From positions 1 to 10,359 of the forward strand of contig CALRZB010000079.1 in assembly GCA_943372555.1 (NCBI GenBank): a DNA stretch of 10,359 nt, written 5' to 3'. The notes under the pieces are model-generated. The model ran no database searches and was not told the DNA's origin. It worked only from the letters and a program-made list of their open reading frames with translations. The stretch comes from JAIXWP01 sp943372555. Its GTDB lineage: Bacteria > Bacteroidota > Bacteroidia > Flavobacteriales_D > Sanyastnellaceae. Shown one piece after another: positions 1 through 7,080 of the stretch; within the stretch, counting starts at the first letter, position 1; the number at the start of each line of letters is the position of its first letter. The translations under genes and the position numbers were made by a program.

Positions 1-1169
1 AATGGAAGTGTTAAATGCCAAGGATGAACAGTTGAGCTCAACAATGAGTAGAAGGCAAGACCCGTAATCATAAAGTAAATCATGCCTTTACCTTCAGAAT
101 ATTTTCGCGAAGCGTAATACAAAATAATTATGCCAGACAGCACCGCAAGCATCGGTCCTATAAAAGCGGTTTCGGTTGAACCCGTGAAATAAGTATATCC
201 ATTTCTAACCAGATACACTATCGACGTATTGAATTCAAGACGCACATAATACAGTTCAAGATTGGCGGCAATATTCTCGGTTAGCTTATGTGAAATAAAC
301 GGAAGGAATATTAACGCACCAACGCCTAAAGCAATAAGTGAAAACAAGATTGCTTTTTTCCATCCCCATTTTCTAATCAAAAATGGCAGGAAGATGATCG
401 GAAGAATTTTCGTCGCAATAGCAAATCCAAACGGAATCGCGGCTGTCATTAAACGATTTGATGTAACTAACAAAACACTCACGGAAAGAAACAGTATCAC
501 GAATACATCCGGATGCAAATTGCCCATGAACTCGACAATGACTAGAGGATTTAACGCGTAAATCCCTGCTAGTTGGGCTGCTTGCCCGCGTTTAATCAAG
601 ATGCGCACAATCAAGAGCATCGTAATAATCTCGATAAGCAGATAAAAAATCTTGAGGAAAAAAATGCGACTTTGAATAGTATTTCCAAATCCAGCGTGTT
701 CCGCCCACCAAACACTATTGCTCCACATGAGTTGACATACTGGAGCGTAAATAGAATAATTGTCTTTCGAGTTTAATACACTGTACAACGAATCTTGTTG
801 TGGCAATTGGCTTTCATGCGGTTGAGCAAGCCATTCTGTAGGCGTGTATTCATAAGGGTTTTGTCCATAAGCCACTTGTTCCGCATCCCAGAGATAGCGA
901 TAAACATCATCGCTTAATCTACAGTTGCTATCAAACAAGAAGAGTCCTCTGAATAGAATAGCGATAATCAGAATGGTAGGCCAACTAAGAAGTGATCTGT
1001 TGAACCACCAATAGGCGAAACCGGCGCAAACACAAGAATAAAAAAGCATGAACTGCCATGGATCTTGCTTGTCGAGTGACCATGCAAATCCTGCAAAACC
1101 AAAAAATGAAAACAGCAGGAATACCGAAATCATAAATATCGGGAATCCTGCTGCAATCAGTTTTTTCAT
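1..1169 (-). CDS. Polytopic GT-C / GT87-like glycosyltransferase (mannosyltransferase-like), 3' end cut by window
   Basis: The frame is open from an ATG at 1169 to the window edge, giving 389 residues with the C-terminus missing. It is a hydrophobic multi-pass protein with a first membrane segment at about residues 4-29 and many more after it. Residues 86-107 contain an SDD-YRY-WD block followed by GQNPYEY. D87/D88 lie in the first periplasmic loop, as expected for GT-C enzymes that use polyprenyl-phosphate sugars. Further family-like blocks are YAPVCQ near 141, an E-GN-HPD block at 213-221, TKILP at 253-257 and VHPW at 381-384, which resembles the (T)VHPWY block of bacterial mannosyltransferase-like proteins. 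The inferred role is transfer of a sugar, perhaps mannose, from a lipid carrier to a glycan on the outer face of the inner membrane. It starts 20 bp after the GT2 gene and probably shares its transcript. The family call is fairly firm; the sugar and acceptor are unknown. Confidence 0.8.
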   Translation of the reverse strand, partial: MKKLIAAGFPIFMISVFLLFSFFGFAGFAWSLDKQDPWQFMLFYSCVCAGFAYWWFNRSLLSWPTILIIAILFRGLFLFDSNCRLSDDVYRYLWDAEQVAYGQNPYEYTPTEWLAQPHESQLPQQDSLYSVLNSKDNYSIYAPVCQLMWSNSVWWAEHAGFGNTIQSRIFFLKIFYLLIEIITMLLIVRILIKRGQAAQLAGIYALNPLVIVEFMGNLHPDVFVILFLSVSVLLVTSNRLMTAAIPFGFAIATKILPIIFLPFLIRKWGWKKAILFSLIALGVGALIFLPFISHKLTENIAANLELYYVRLEFNTSIVYLVRNGYTYFTGSTETAFIGPMLAVLSGIIILYYASRKYSEGKGMIYFMITGLAFYSLLSSTVHPWHLTLP

Positions 1170-1189
1170 ATTAGTAAACTAGAAACAGA

Positions 1190-2668
1190 TTACGACGCGT
1201 TGGCGTGCTTCACTGAGAACACTGTTACGAATACGTAACCAAGTGTCAACATGAAATGGAATGGGAACAATCCAAAGTCTCCATAATGGAAGGCTAATAC
1301 GATTCCAAAAATGAAATAGCATGCCATCAATGCCTCAACAATAGTGAGAGGACTGATTTTAGCAGCGCGGTATTTTTTGTCTGTCCAAGTTCCTTTTTTA
1401 CCAGTGCTAATCGCAAACTTTGGTGTGCGAACGAAGGCTGATTTTTTACCAGTAAATCCTTCAATTACAGCTACTGCATTGTGCAATGAAAGTCCCATCG
1501 ATACAGACAAGAACATTGGAAAGTCAATTACGAATCGTCCAAGTTTCTTGAAGAAAGGAGCTGGAGGGCGAGATACCCAATAGAAGTAACCCAGGATAAA
1601 GAAGCTCACCAAGAATGCAGAAGCAATCACGAAGAGAATCTGATATTGAGGAAAAGTATTTTTAATTACAAGCATCGGTACGCTCAACAGAGAAGTACCC
1701 AAAATACATAAGAATACTACTGAATTCATCAAGTGGAATGATGCATGCACCTTGTGTGCAAAGCCCAATCCTTTTGCTCTTAATACGCGTGGCATATTCT
1801 TCACAGTGCACTCAGCAGCACCTTTTGTCCAACGGAATTGTTGTGCTTTCAAAGCATTCATTTCAGCAGGAAGCTCAGCTGGTGAGCCGATTTCAGGTAG
1901 GTAAATGAACTCCCAACCTTTTAATTGAGCACGGTAGCTCAAATCCAAATCTTCAGTGATAGTATCACTTTGCCATCCATCAGCATCGTAGATTGTCGAC
2001 TTACGCCATACACCTGCGGTACCGTTGAAATTGATAAAGTGATGAGCAGCATTACGCCCCATTTGCTCTACCGTAAAGTGAGCATCAAGTCCGAAAGCTT
2101 GAAGACGTGTGATTAGAGAATAATCTTCATTCAAATGCTCCCAACGTGTTTGAACAACACCAATTTTATCTCCAGTATAGAAATAAGGAATTGTTTGACG
2201 AAGGAAGTCTTTACGAGGAACGAAATCGGCATCAAAGATGGCAACGAATTCGCCTTTACAAATATCTAATCCATATGAAAGCGCACCGGCTTTGAAGCCA
2301 ACACGCTCTGGACGAATGATCTGTTTAATATCAAAACCTTGAGCCAATTTCTCAGCCACCTTGCGCGCACCGACTTCTACCGATTCATCAGTAGAGTCAT
2401 CCAGCAATTGAATTTCCATTTTGTCTTTTGGATAATCAAAAGCACAAACAGCGTCAATCAATCGCTCCACAACGTATAATTCGTTGAATACTGGCAATTG
2501 AATAGTTACATGAGGGAGATCCTTATCAGCAATTTCAGGCTTTACAAGCTTTCTTCTGTGACGACGAACGTACTGAATAGCCAGATTTAGCTGTACGATG
2601 CTGTAGAAGAAAATGAAGAGAAGGAAGAAGCCATATATGCAAATGGCAACAAGAGCAAGTATTTCCAC
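1190..2668 (-). CDS. Processive family 2 glycosyltransferase (cellulose synthase / glucomannan synthase-like), membrane-bound
   Basis: This 492-residue protein has one N-terminal membrane helix (about 4-27), a cytosolic GT-A domain (about 52-300) and five C-terminal helices (about 312-335, 343-364, 381-403, 442-461, 468-487). The full D,D,D,QxxRW signature of processive GT2 enzymes is present: D90/D91, DAD at 146-148, TED at 238-240 and QQFRW at 276-280. The architecture matches BcsA/CslA-like synthases that polymerise a beta-linked polysaccharide from a nucleotide sugar and move the chain across the membrane. No PilZ domain is seen, so c-di-GMP control through this chain is not indicated. 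The start codon is GTG (2666-2668); an in-frame TAA lies three codons upstream and no ATG follows until residue 84, so GTG is the only sensible start. The next gene, a GT-C glycosyltransferase, follows after 20 bp. The product could be a mannan, glucomannan or glucan; the sequence does not decide. Confidence 0.9.
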   Translation of the reverse strand: MEILALVAICIYGFFLLFIFFYSIVQLNLAIQYVRRHRRKLVKPEIADKDLPHVTIQLPVFNELYVVERLIDAVCAFDYPKDKMEIQLLDDSTDESVEVGARKVAEKLAQGFDIKQIIRPERVGFKAGALSYGLDICKGEFVAIFDADFVPRKDFLRQTIPYFYTGDKIGVVQTRWEHLNEDYSLITRLQAFGLDAHFTVEQMGRNAAHHFINFNGTAGVWRKSTIYDADGWQSDTITEDLDLSYRAQLKGWEFIYLPEIGSPAELPAEMNALKAQQFRWTKGAAECTVKNMPRVLRAKGLGFAHKVHASFHLMNSVVFLCILGTSLLSVPMLVIKNTFPQYQILFVIASAFLVSFFILGYFYWVSRPPAPFFKKLGRFVIDFPMFLSVSMGLSLHNAVAVIEGFTGKKSAFVRTPKFAISTGKKGTWTDKKYRAAKISPLTIVEALMACYFIFGIVLAFHYGDFGLFPFHFMLTLGYVFVTVFSVKHANAS

Positions 2669-2717
2669 TGTGGTTTACAAGGTTTTGTTAAAGAATATAC
2701 ACTTTAAATGCAGCCCG

Positions 2718-2725
2718 CTAAAATA
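2718..2725 (-). promoter_or_regulatory. Possible -7 box for the GT2 / GT-C gene pair, with adjacent palindrome
   Basis: The minus strand reads TATTTTAG, one base from the Bacteroidota -7 consensus TAnnTTTG, and ends 49 bp before the GTG start. No good TTTG -33 box is found at the expected distance. A 13-bp perfect palindrome, CGAAAT-A-ATTTCG (2747-2759), lies just upstream and could be an operator. This is a weak call based on one box only. Confidence 0.3.
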
Positions 2726-2762
2726 CAACGATTTGTTAATGGTTTCCGAAATAATTTCGAAG

Positions 2763-2839
2763 CCTCCAAACCCTCCAACCCCCACAAACTCCCGACCCCA
2801 CGAACACAAGACCCCACAACCCCACAACCCCACAACCCC
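2763..2839. repeat. C-rich/G-rich intergenic tract with 8-bp tandem repeat (G-quadruplex candidate on minus strand)
   Basis: Between the acyltransferase stop and the GT2 start is a strand-asymmetric tract. Positions 2812-2839 are three and a half copies of CCCCACAA, so the minus strand carries four GGGG runs separated by identical TTGT loops. Further G runs of 2-5 continue to 2763 (C runs at 2779-2783, 2791-2793, 2796-2799). Because both flanking genes are read from the minus strand, the RNA would also be G-rich. It begins 14 bp downstream of the acyltransferase stop. Its role is unknown: terminator-like pause, mRNA 3' structure, or a slippage-prone repeat. Confidence 0.85.
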
Positions 2840-2853
2840 ACTAGCAAACTGTC

Positions 2854-4086
2854 TCACTGTTTATGAGGCGCCCACTTATCTTTCAGATCAAGAAGTGGTT
2901 TTTCTAGAATAACCCAACTCAGGCGAGCGCAGAGGTAAGTTAGTATCCCTGCAATTACTATATAAGCAAGCTGAGCTGATAGTGGATCAAGTTTTTCAAA
3001 TAGCTTAGTTCCAAATGCATGCATCCAAACAGATTTCAAAAAATGGTGAAAAACGTACATCGCGTAACTGTACTTTCCCATGTGCATCAAGAATTTGTTT
3101 TCGAAGAACTTCCGCACCAATCCTTTTTGAATGGAGAGAAATAGAATTCCAAAGAACAATAAAATAGGGAAGGTCCACTTGTCTTCACTGCCGCCATGCA
3201 TTAGGATTTCGGCGGTCATTATTGCTCCATAAACAACCATAATGCGAGCAATGTGGATACGGGTTGGAAGCAAAATAAATATCAAGAACAAGAACATTGC
3301 ACCTTGCCAATGCATAGACAAGTTGTCGTGATAAGCAGCTCTCAGGGTAATGAAACCCCAAATCGCAATTAAGAATAACGTGATTTTATTCGACTTGTCA
3401 TTTTGCTCATACGATGGGTTTCTTAGAAATGCCGCCAAGAAAGCCCCTGCTGCTAAAGCATCCATGCGGCTTGGCGTCATAACATAAGAAGCCAATGTGT
3501 TGTTATTAAATGCCTCATTGATCCACTCTTTCGAACTTGGTCCGAAGAATACGATGATCGCTGAAACCCATATCAAGGCTCGGTTTGGCAAGAAATAAAC
3601 GACAAGAGGCCAAAACAAATAGAATTGTTCTTCTACTGCCAATGACCAAAAATGTCCCATGTTGACCCAAGCACCTTGAACAGTCCAATCGCCGTTTAGC
3701 GCAATCGCCACGTTTGAAGCATAACCGAAAAACCAACCGAAAGAATTATATCCTTCGAGCGGCGGTCTATTTTCTACATAGTAAACAACGATGTAGGCAA
3801 TGAGTAAACAGAAATAATAAAGTGGGAAAATTCTAAGCGTTCTTCGTTTGTAAAAATTCAAGAAATAAGACTTCGAATCTTTCGTGTCGATCAAAATCCC
3901 AGTAATGAGGAATCCCGAAAGCACAAAGAACATGTCAACGCCGAGCCAACCTCCATGCAATATATTCCAAACTGCATTGCCGTGCCAGTGATCTGAAATC
4001 ATAAAGTGACTTAGCACCAGCATAGTTACAGCCAAGCCTCTGACGCCGTCGAGTGCTGGTATACGTTGAAATGCGTGTGAAGCCAT
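2854..4086 (-). CDS. Membrane O-acyltransferase, acyltransferase family 3 (OafA/YrhL type)
   Basis: The protein has 410 residues, about the normal length for a stand-alone AT3 membrane domain, with roughly ten membrane segments and no C-terminal SGNH domain. Family motifs in order are: RIPALDGVRGLAV at 8-20, the conserved His in LSHF (H27), GVDMFFVLSGFLIT at 49-62, the R-rich RRTLRIFPLYY at 81-91, GHFWSLAVEEQFYLFWP at 134-150, and LEKP near the C-terminus. Such enzymes move acyl groups, often acetyl, across the inner membrane onto surface glycans, lipopolysaccharide or peptidoglycan. The ATG at 4086 gives the usual short cytosolic N-terminus before the first motif. A perfect -7 box lies 23 bp upstream, so it may be expressed independently of the esterase gene that ends 37 bp before it. 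Its position between a SASA esterase and a polysaccharide synthase suggests that the modified substrate is the glycan made by the downstream genes (inference). Confidence 0.92.
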   Translation of the reverse strand: MASHAFQRIPALDGVRGLAVTMLVLSHFMISDHWHGNAVWNILHGGWLGVDMFFVLSGFLITGILIDTKDSKSYFLNFYKRRTLRIFPLYYFCLLIAYIVVYYVENRPPLEGYNSFGWFFGYASNVAIALNGDWTVQGAWVNMGHFWSLAVEEQFYLFWPLVVYFLPNRALIWVSAIIVFFGPSSKEWINEAFNNNTLASYVMTPSRMDALAAGAFLAAFLRNPSYEQNDKSNKITLFLIAIWGFITLRAAYHDNLSMHWQGAMFLFLIFILLPTRIHIARIMVVYGAIMTAEILMHGGSEDKWTFPILLFFGILFLSIQKGLVRKFFENKFLMHMGKYSYAMYVFHHFLKSVWMHAFGTKLFEKLDPLSAQLAYIVIAGILTYLCARLSWVILEKPLLDLKDKWAPHKQ

Positions 4087-4109
4087 TTAGAGTTTCGGAG
4101 ATTGGGGCG

Positions 4110-4117
4110 CAAATGTA
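4110..4117 (-). promoter_or_regulatory. Bacteroidota-type -7 box (TACATTTG) upstream of the acyltransferase gene
   Basis: The minus strand reads TACATTTG followed by C, a perfect match to TAnnTTTG, between the SASA esterase stop and the acyltransferase start. Transcription would begin around 4104 and give a leader of about 17 nt. The -33 region is poor; the nearest TTG pairs are 7 and 25 bp upstream. It suggests an internal promoter within the co-directional gene set. Confidence 0.5.
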
Positions 4118-4123
4118 CTTATT

Positions 4124-5530
4124 TCAATGTATTAATAATGGCCAATCATCCGTACGGAATGGAGAGGCCGGCAAACCTGCCTCATTAAAGAAATTTGGAA
4201 CTTCTTGAAGGTTAAATCCAAATCGAACATTTAATGGACGTGATACCTCTGGACAACTAACTACCACTGTATTATTTCGAATAAAAGCATTCGCCTTATG
4301 ATAAGTACTATCGCTGCCGGCAACCTCAAAACCGAGCAATGGGCGGAAAGTATCATCAGTGAAATTCAAGTATTCAAACTCCAAAAAGATTTGACGCTGC
4401 ATTATACTCATGCTTTTGAAAATAGGCCCGCAAGCAATAATCGAAGTATCACCATATGTTTTGTTCAATGCTAAAAAGCTCAAGCGATTAGCAACCTCTA
4501 GTTTATTCAATGGATGAATATCATTCCAATCACCGATGTCAGTTGTTACCACTAATCCAGTCTTCGGCAAATTCAATGAAGCTTTTAATTGTGCTTCGCG
4601 AATTAAAACAGCCTCAAGTGGATTATCGTATTTATAAGGAGCAATCTGCACGATGTAGAAATCAATATCACGTTGCCAGGCTTTTCTCCATGATTCAATC
4701 ATTGCGGGGAGCAAAGCATTGTAGCGAATCGGATCGTCAACATTGGTTTCGCCTTGATACCAAATCACTCCCTTAATCGGCATATCAATTAAGGGATAGA
4801 TCATTCCATTGTAAATGGCCGAAGGAAATGCATTGAGTTTCTCACCAACTACGTTGTTTATTTTCAGCTCTAGGAGATCACTAAATTGAGGGTCGTGTGA
4901 AATTGTATCTTCATCCATCCAAAACTCAATGCGCGTTCCTCCCCAAGTTGAATAAATTAATCCTATTGGAATGTCGAGGGCGGATTGCAATTTTTCACCA
5001 AAAAAATAACCTACGGCACTGAATTGTTTTACATGTTTTGAAGTGCAGTTTTGCCATTCCCCAGTAATATTTTGCTGAGGCAAACTGCAGCCATTTCTTG
5101 GAATATTTAGAAGCTTGATTTTAGAATTATTCGCTTTGTCTATCTCATCCATACCTGAGCTCAACCCTTGAATAGGTCGCCACTCCATGTTGGATTGTCC
5201 TGCGCACAACCATACATCGCCTATGAGAATATCGTTAACAGTGATTTTTTCGCGACCGCTTTTTACGATTAATGAATATGGACCTCCAGCAGGTCCTGAG
5301 GTAAGCATCAAATCCCAATTTCCATCCGCAGTTGCATTGGCATAAAAAACTGAATTCATCCACTGCACATTGACTTGGGCATTTGGATTCGCTGTGCCTT
5401 TTAACTTGAAATTTTCTAATTGCTGAATGACCATATGGTCTTGAAAATAGGAGGGAAGCGTGAGCTTTCCGAACGCATCAGACCCAATCATTATAAGAAG
5501 AATTGAAAGTATAGACCGCAAAAGAATCAT
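4124..5530 (-). CDS. Secreted sialate O-acetylesterase-like SASA-domain esterase
   Basis: This 468-residue protein starts with a signal peptide (about 1-21: hydrophobic ILSILLIMIG, then AFG). An N-terminal beta-sandwich (about 24-105) precedes an SGNH-type esterase domain. The nucleophile block is GQSNM at 111-115 with S113. STWGGTRIEFW follows near 194-204, WYQGETN at 247-253, and the acid/base pair sits in NDIHP with D337 and H339. The C-terminus ends in the GLPASPFRTDDW block typical of this family. Known members remove O-acetyl groups from sialic acid or from acetylated plant and bacterial polysaccharides. It likely acts in the periplasm or is secreted; no T9SS tail is present. It is separated from the upstream hydrolase gene by a terminator and lies 37 bp before the O-acyltransferase gene, so it may trim acetyl groups from the same type of glycan. 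The substrate is not decided by sequence. The ATG at 5530 is supported by the signal peptide. Confidence 0.9.
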   Translation of the reverse strand: MILLRSILSILLIMIGSDAFGKLTLPSYFQDHMVIQQLENFKLKGTANPNAQVNVQWMNSVFYANATADGNWDLMLTSGPAGGPYSLIVKSGREKITVNDILIGDVWLCAGQSNMEWRPIQGLSSGMDEIDKANNSKIKLLNIPRNGCSLPQQNITGEWQNCTSKHVKQFSAVGYFFGEKLQSALDIPIGLIYSTWGGTRIEFWMDEDTISHDPQFSDLLELKINNVVGEKLNAFPSAIYNGMIYPLIDMPIKGVIWYQGETNVDDPIRYNALLPAMIESWRKAWQRDIDFYIVQIAPYKYDNPLEAVLIREAQLKASLNLPKTGLVVTTDIGDWNDIHPLNKLEVANRLSFLALNKTYGDTSIIACGPIFKSMSIMQRQIFLEFEYLNFTDDTFRPLLGFEVAGSDSTYHKANAFIRNNTVVVSCPEVSRPLNVRFGFNLQEVPNFFNEAGLPASPFRTDDWPLLIH

Positions 5531-5578
5531 AGAATGCGAATTTAGTGAAGCATTCCAAATGTTGAACCAAACAAAGAA

Positions 5579-5601
5579 AAAGCCCTCCGAAGGAGGGCTT
5601 T
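5579..5601 (-). terminator. Rho-independent terminator after the T9SS serine hydrolase gene
   Basis: On the minus strand, GCCCTCC pairs with GGAGGGC around a TTC loop; the stem extends by A-T pairs to ten, and a T-rich run (TTTTCTTTG) follows at 5580-5572. It lies 30 bp after the hydrolase stop (5632) and upstream of the SASA esterase start, so it separates the two transcription units. Confidence 0.85.
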
Positions 5602-5631
5602 CAATAAAATAAGGAAAGCTGAAAGTTGCTG

Positions 5632-6933
5632 CTATTGAAGCGTTATTTTCGTTGCAAAGGTCTCATTTTTATTTTGGATAATGAGGGTGTACATACCATC
5701 AGAAAGTTCTGATAGAGAAATAGTGTTTTGGCCAATTGCCGAGAACACAATTTTTCCCACGGCGTCGTAAAGTTGAATATGGGTATGCGAGTTTATTCCA
5801 TTTATTCGAATAATATCAGAAGTGGGATTTGGGAACACTTCAATTTCATTAGATTCATCGACATCATTTACCGAAACATCTTCACAAATTACACCATTAA
5901 GATATTGCCAAATGGTATTGTTATAGACATTGGGAACAAAGAAAATTTCATTGGTAGGAGCTTCGCCCATTCGAATTACGGCAATATTTTGTGATGGCAC
6001 CACATTTAGTATTTGTCCGTTTTTCCCCATTGCTGAAAACATATCTGCAGGTGCATCTGGAGTAAGAAGTCCAGGGAAAACGAATTGAGATCCTGGAAGC
6101 ATATAAGAGTCAGAACCATTGAGCCACCACAAATAACCATAGGCTTCATTTAGGTTTTGGCTAGTACTGACCATATTTTGATAATACTCCATATCCCCAA
6201 GAGTCTGTGTTCCATTCCAATTGGCTTCATTGAGAATGAGCGAGCCAAATCGAGCCATCACGCGTGGTGTACTAAAAAACACATTATTATAATCTATCGG
6301 AATGTATGCGCCATAAATCCCTGTGCCAATGCTAATATTACTTAGAATATATGCATTGAGGTTTTGTCCAGTGGCCTCGAACAGCACATCATCTAAAAGG
6401 GTATAGGGAGCATTGTGATACGCCCACCTTTCTCCTGGATTGTCAAGAAATACTAGGCATTCAGGGTCTGTGCAATCTGCATTTCCCACTTGCTCGCTCA
6501 ATCCCGTTGTCATAGTCAATTGATGTCTAACAGTGATTAACTCTTCTTGCTCGGGAGTCAAGGAAGTCCACCCTAATCCGAGGTAATCAGAGCTCGGATT
6601 ATTGATATCAAGTAATCCATCTTCTTGCGCCATGCCAACAAGAAAACTGGTTAACGATTTACCTGCCGAAGCCCAATACCAAAGACTATCCTGAGTAAAT
6701 GTATCGAAGTAATGTTCGATTACAATTTTACCATCTTTCAAAACCAAAAAAGCTTTAGTATTTGATTCGTCAAGATAAGTGAAGAGCTCATCAAGACTGT
6801 CTTCACACCAACCTAGATCACTGATGGAATAGGTGTCCCATGTATCACCAGTTGCAGGCGGAAAATAGATGTCTTGACCGAAGGATCGCGAAGCGATACT
6901 AAACATGATTAGACAAACAATTAAATGCTTCAT
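5632..6933 (-). CDS. Beta-lactamase-family (class C / PF00144-type) serine hydrolase with T9SS C-terminal sorting domain
   Basis: I place the start at the ATG at 6933, which gives 433 residues beginning MKHLIVCLIMFSIASRSFGQ, a clean signal peptide. The frame extends 11 codons further to an ATG at 6966, but that would bury the signal. Counting from 6933, the serine-hydrolase motifs are S89-A-G-K92 (SxxK), Y172-H-N174 (YxN) and GKNGQ at 303-307 in place of the KTG/HTG box. The C-terminal 70 residues (from about 364) form a type A T9SS sorting domain: EVFPNPTSD, then an IQLYDAVGKIV strand, LSDGMYTLII and a terminal TKITLQ. The protein is therefore expected to cross the outer membrane by T9SS and be released or anchored there. 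Family members are D-amino-acid peptidases, esterases or beta-lactamases; the activity here is unknown, and antibiotic resistance should not be assumed. It is divergent from the subtilase gene across 147 bp and has its own terminator. Confidence 0.9.
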   Translation of the reverse strand: MKHLIVCLIMFSIASRSFGQDIYFPPATGDTWDTYSISDLGWCEDSLDELFTYLDESNTKAFLVLKDGKIVIEHYFDTFTQDSLWYWASAGKSLTSFLVGMAQEDGLLDINNPSSDYLGLGWTSLTPEQEELITVRHQLTMTTGLSEQVGNADCTDPECLVFLDNPGERWAYHNAPYTLLDDVLFEATGQNLNAYILSNISIGTGIYGAYIPIDYNNVFFSTPRVMARFGSLILNEANWNGTQTLGDMEYYQNMVSTSQNLNEAYGYLWWLNGSDSYMLPGSQFVFPGLLTPDAPADMFSAMGKNGQILNVVPSQNIAVIRMGEAPTNEIFFVPNVYNNTIWQYLNGVICEDVSVNDVDESNEIEVFPNPTSDIIRINGINSHTHIQLYDAVGKIVFSAIGQNTISLSELSDGMYTLIIQNKNETFATKITLQ

Positions 6934-7019
6934 GCTGCAATATAAAAAATATTCCGTACCATCCACCTACTACCGTTGTTAGAATATTCAATGCATAAAG
7001 TTCGCATACGATTCGACAC

Positions 7020-7047
7020 TTGGGTTTTATGATATTCAGTACATTAG
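7020..7047 (+). promoter_or_regulatory. Promoter of the subtilase gene (TTG - 17 bp - TACATTAG)
   Basis: TTG at 7020-7022 and TACATTAG at 7040-7047 are 17 bp apart, and the second differs by one base from TAnnTTTG. Transcription would start near 7053-7055 and leave an AT-rich leader of about 27 nt before the ATG at 7081. No Shine-Dalgarno motif is seen, which is usual in this phylum. No comparably convincing box was found for the divergent hydrolase gene. Confidence 0.5.
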
Positions 7048-7080
7048 CACCGTTAAATTTTAAAACCTTAATTAAAGCCT

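Noticed and set aside
262..776. Two plus-strand open frames (99 and 67 codons) in the first kilobase
   Set aside because: They lie wholly antisense to the GT-C glycosyltransferase frame, which has clear family motifs; they show no domain or signal of their own.
2763..2839. CRISPR-like array
   Set aside because: The unit is 8 bp with no spacers; it is a simple tandem repeat.
2613..2912. Plus-strand frame and a 60-codon minus-strand frame across the C-rich tract
   Set aside because: Their Pro/Thr-rich and Gly-rich translations come from the 8-bp repeat; they overlap the ends of two real genes and lack conserved sequence.
5537..5571. Possible promoter for the SASA esterase (TTTG - 23 bp - TAAATTCG, minus strand)
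   Set aside because: The -7 box has a mismatch, the spacing is at the long limit, and the start would fall almost on the ATG; too weak to list.
6934..6966. Upstream ATG at 6966 for the serine hydrolase
   Set aside because: It would add 11 polar and aromatic residues before an obvious signal peptide; the ATG at 6933 gives a normal N-terminus.
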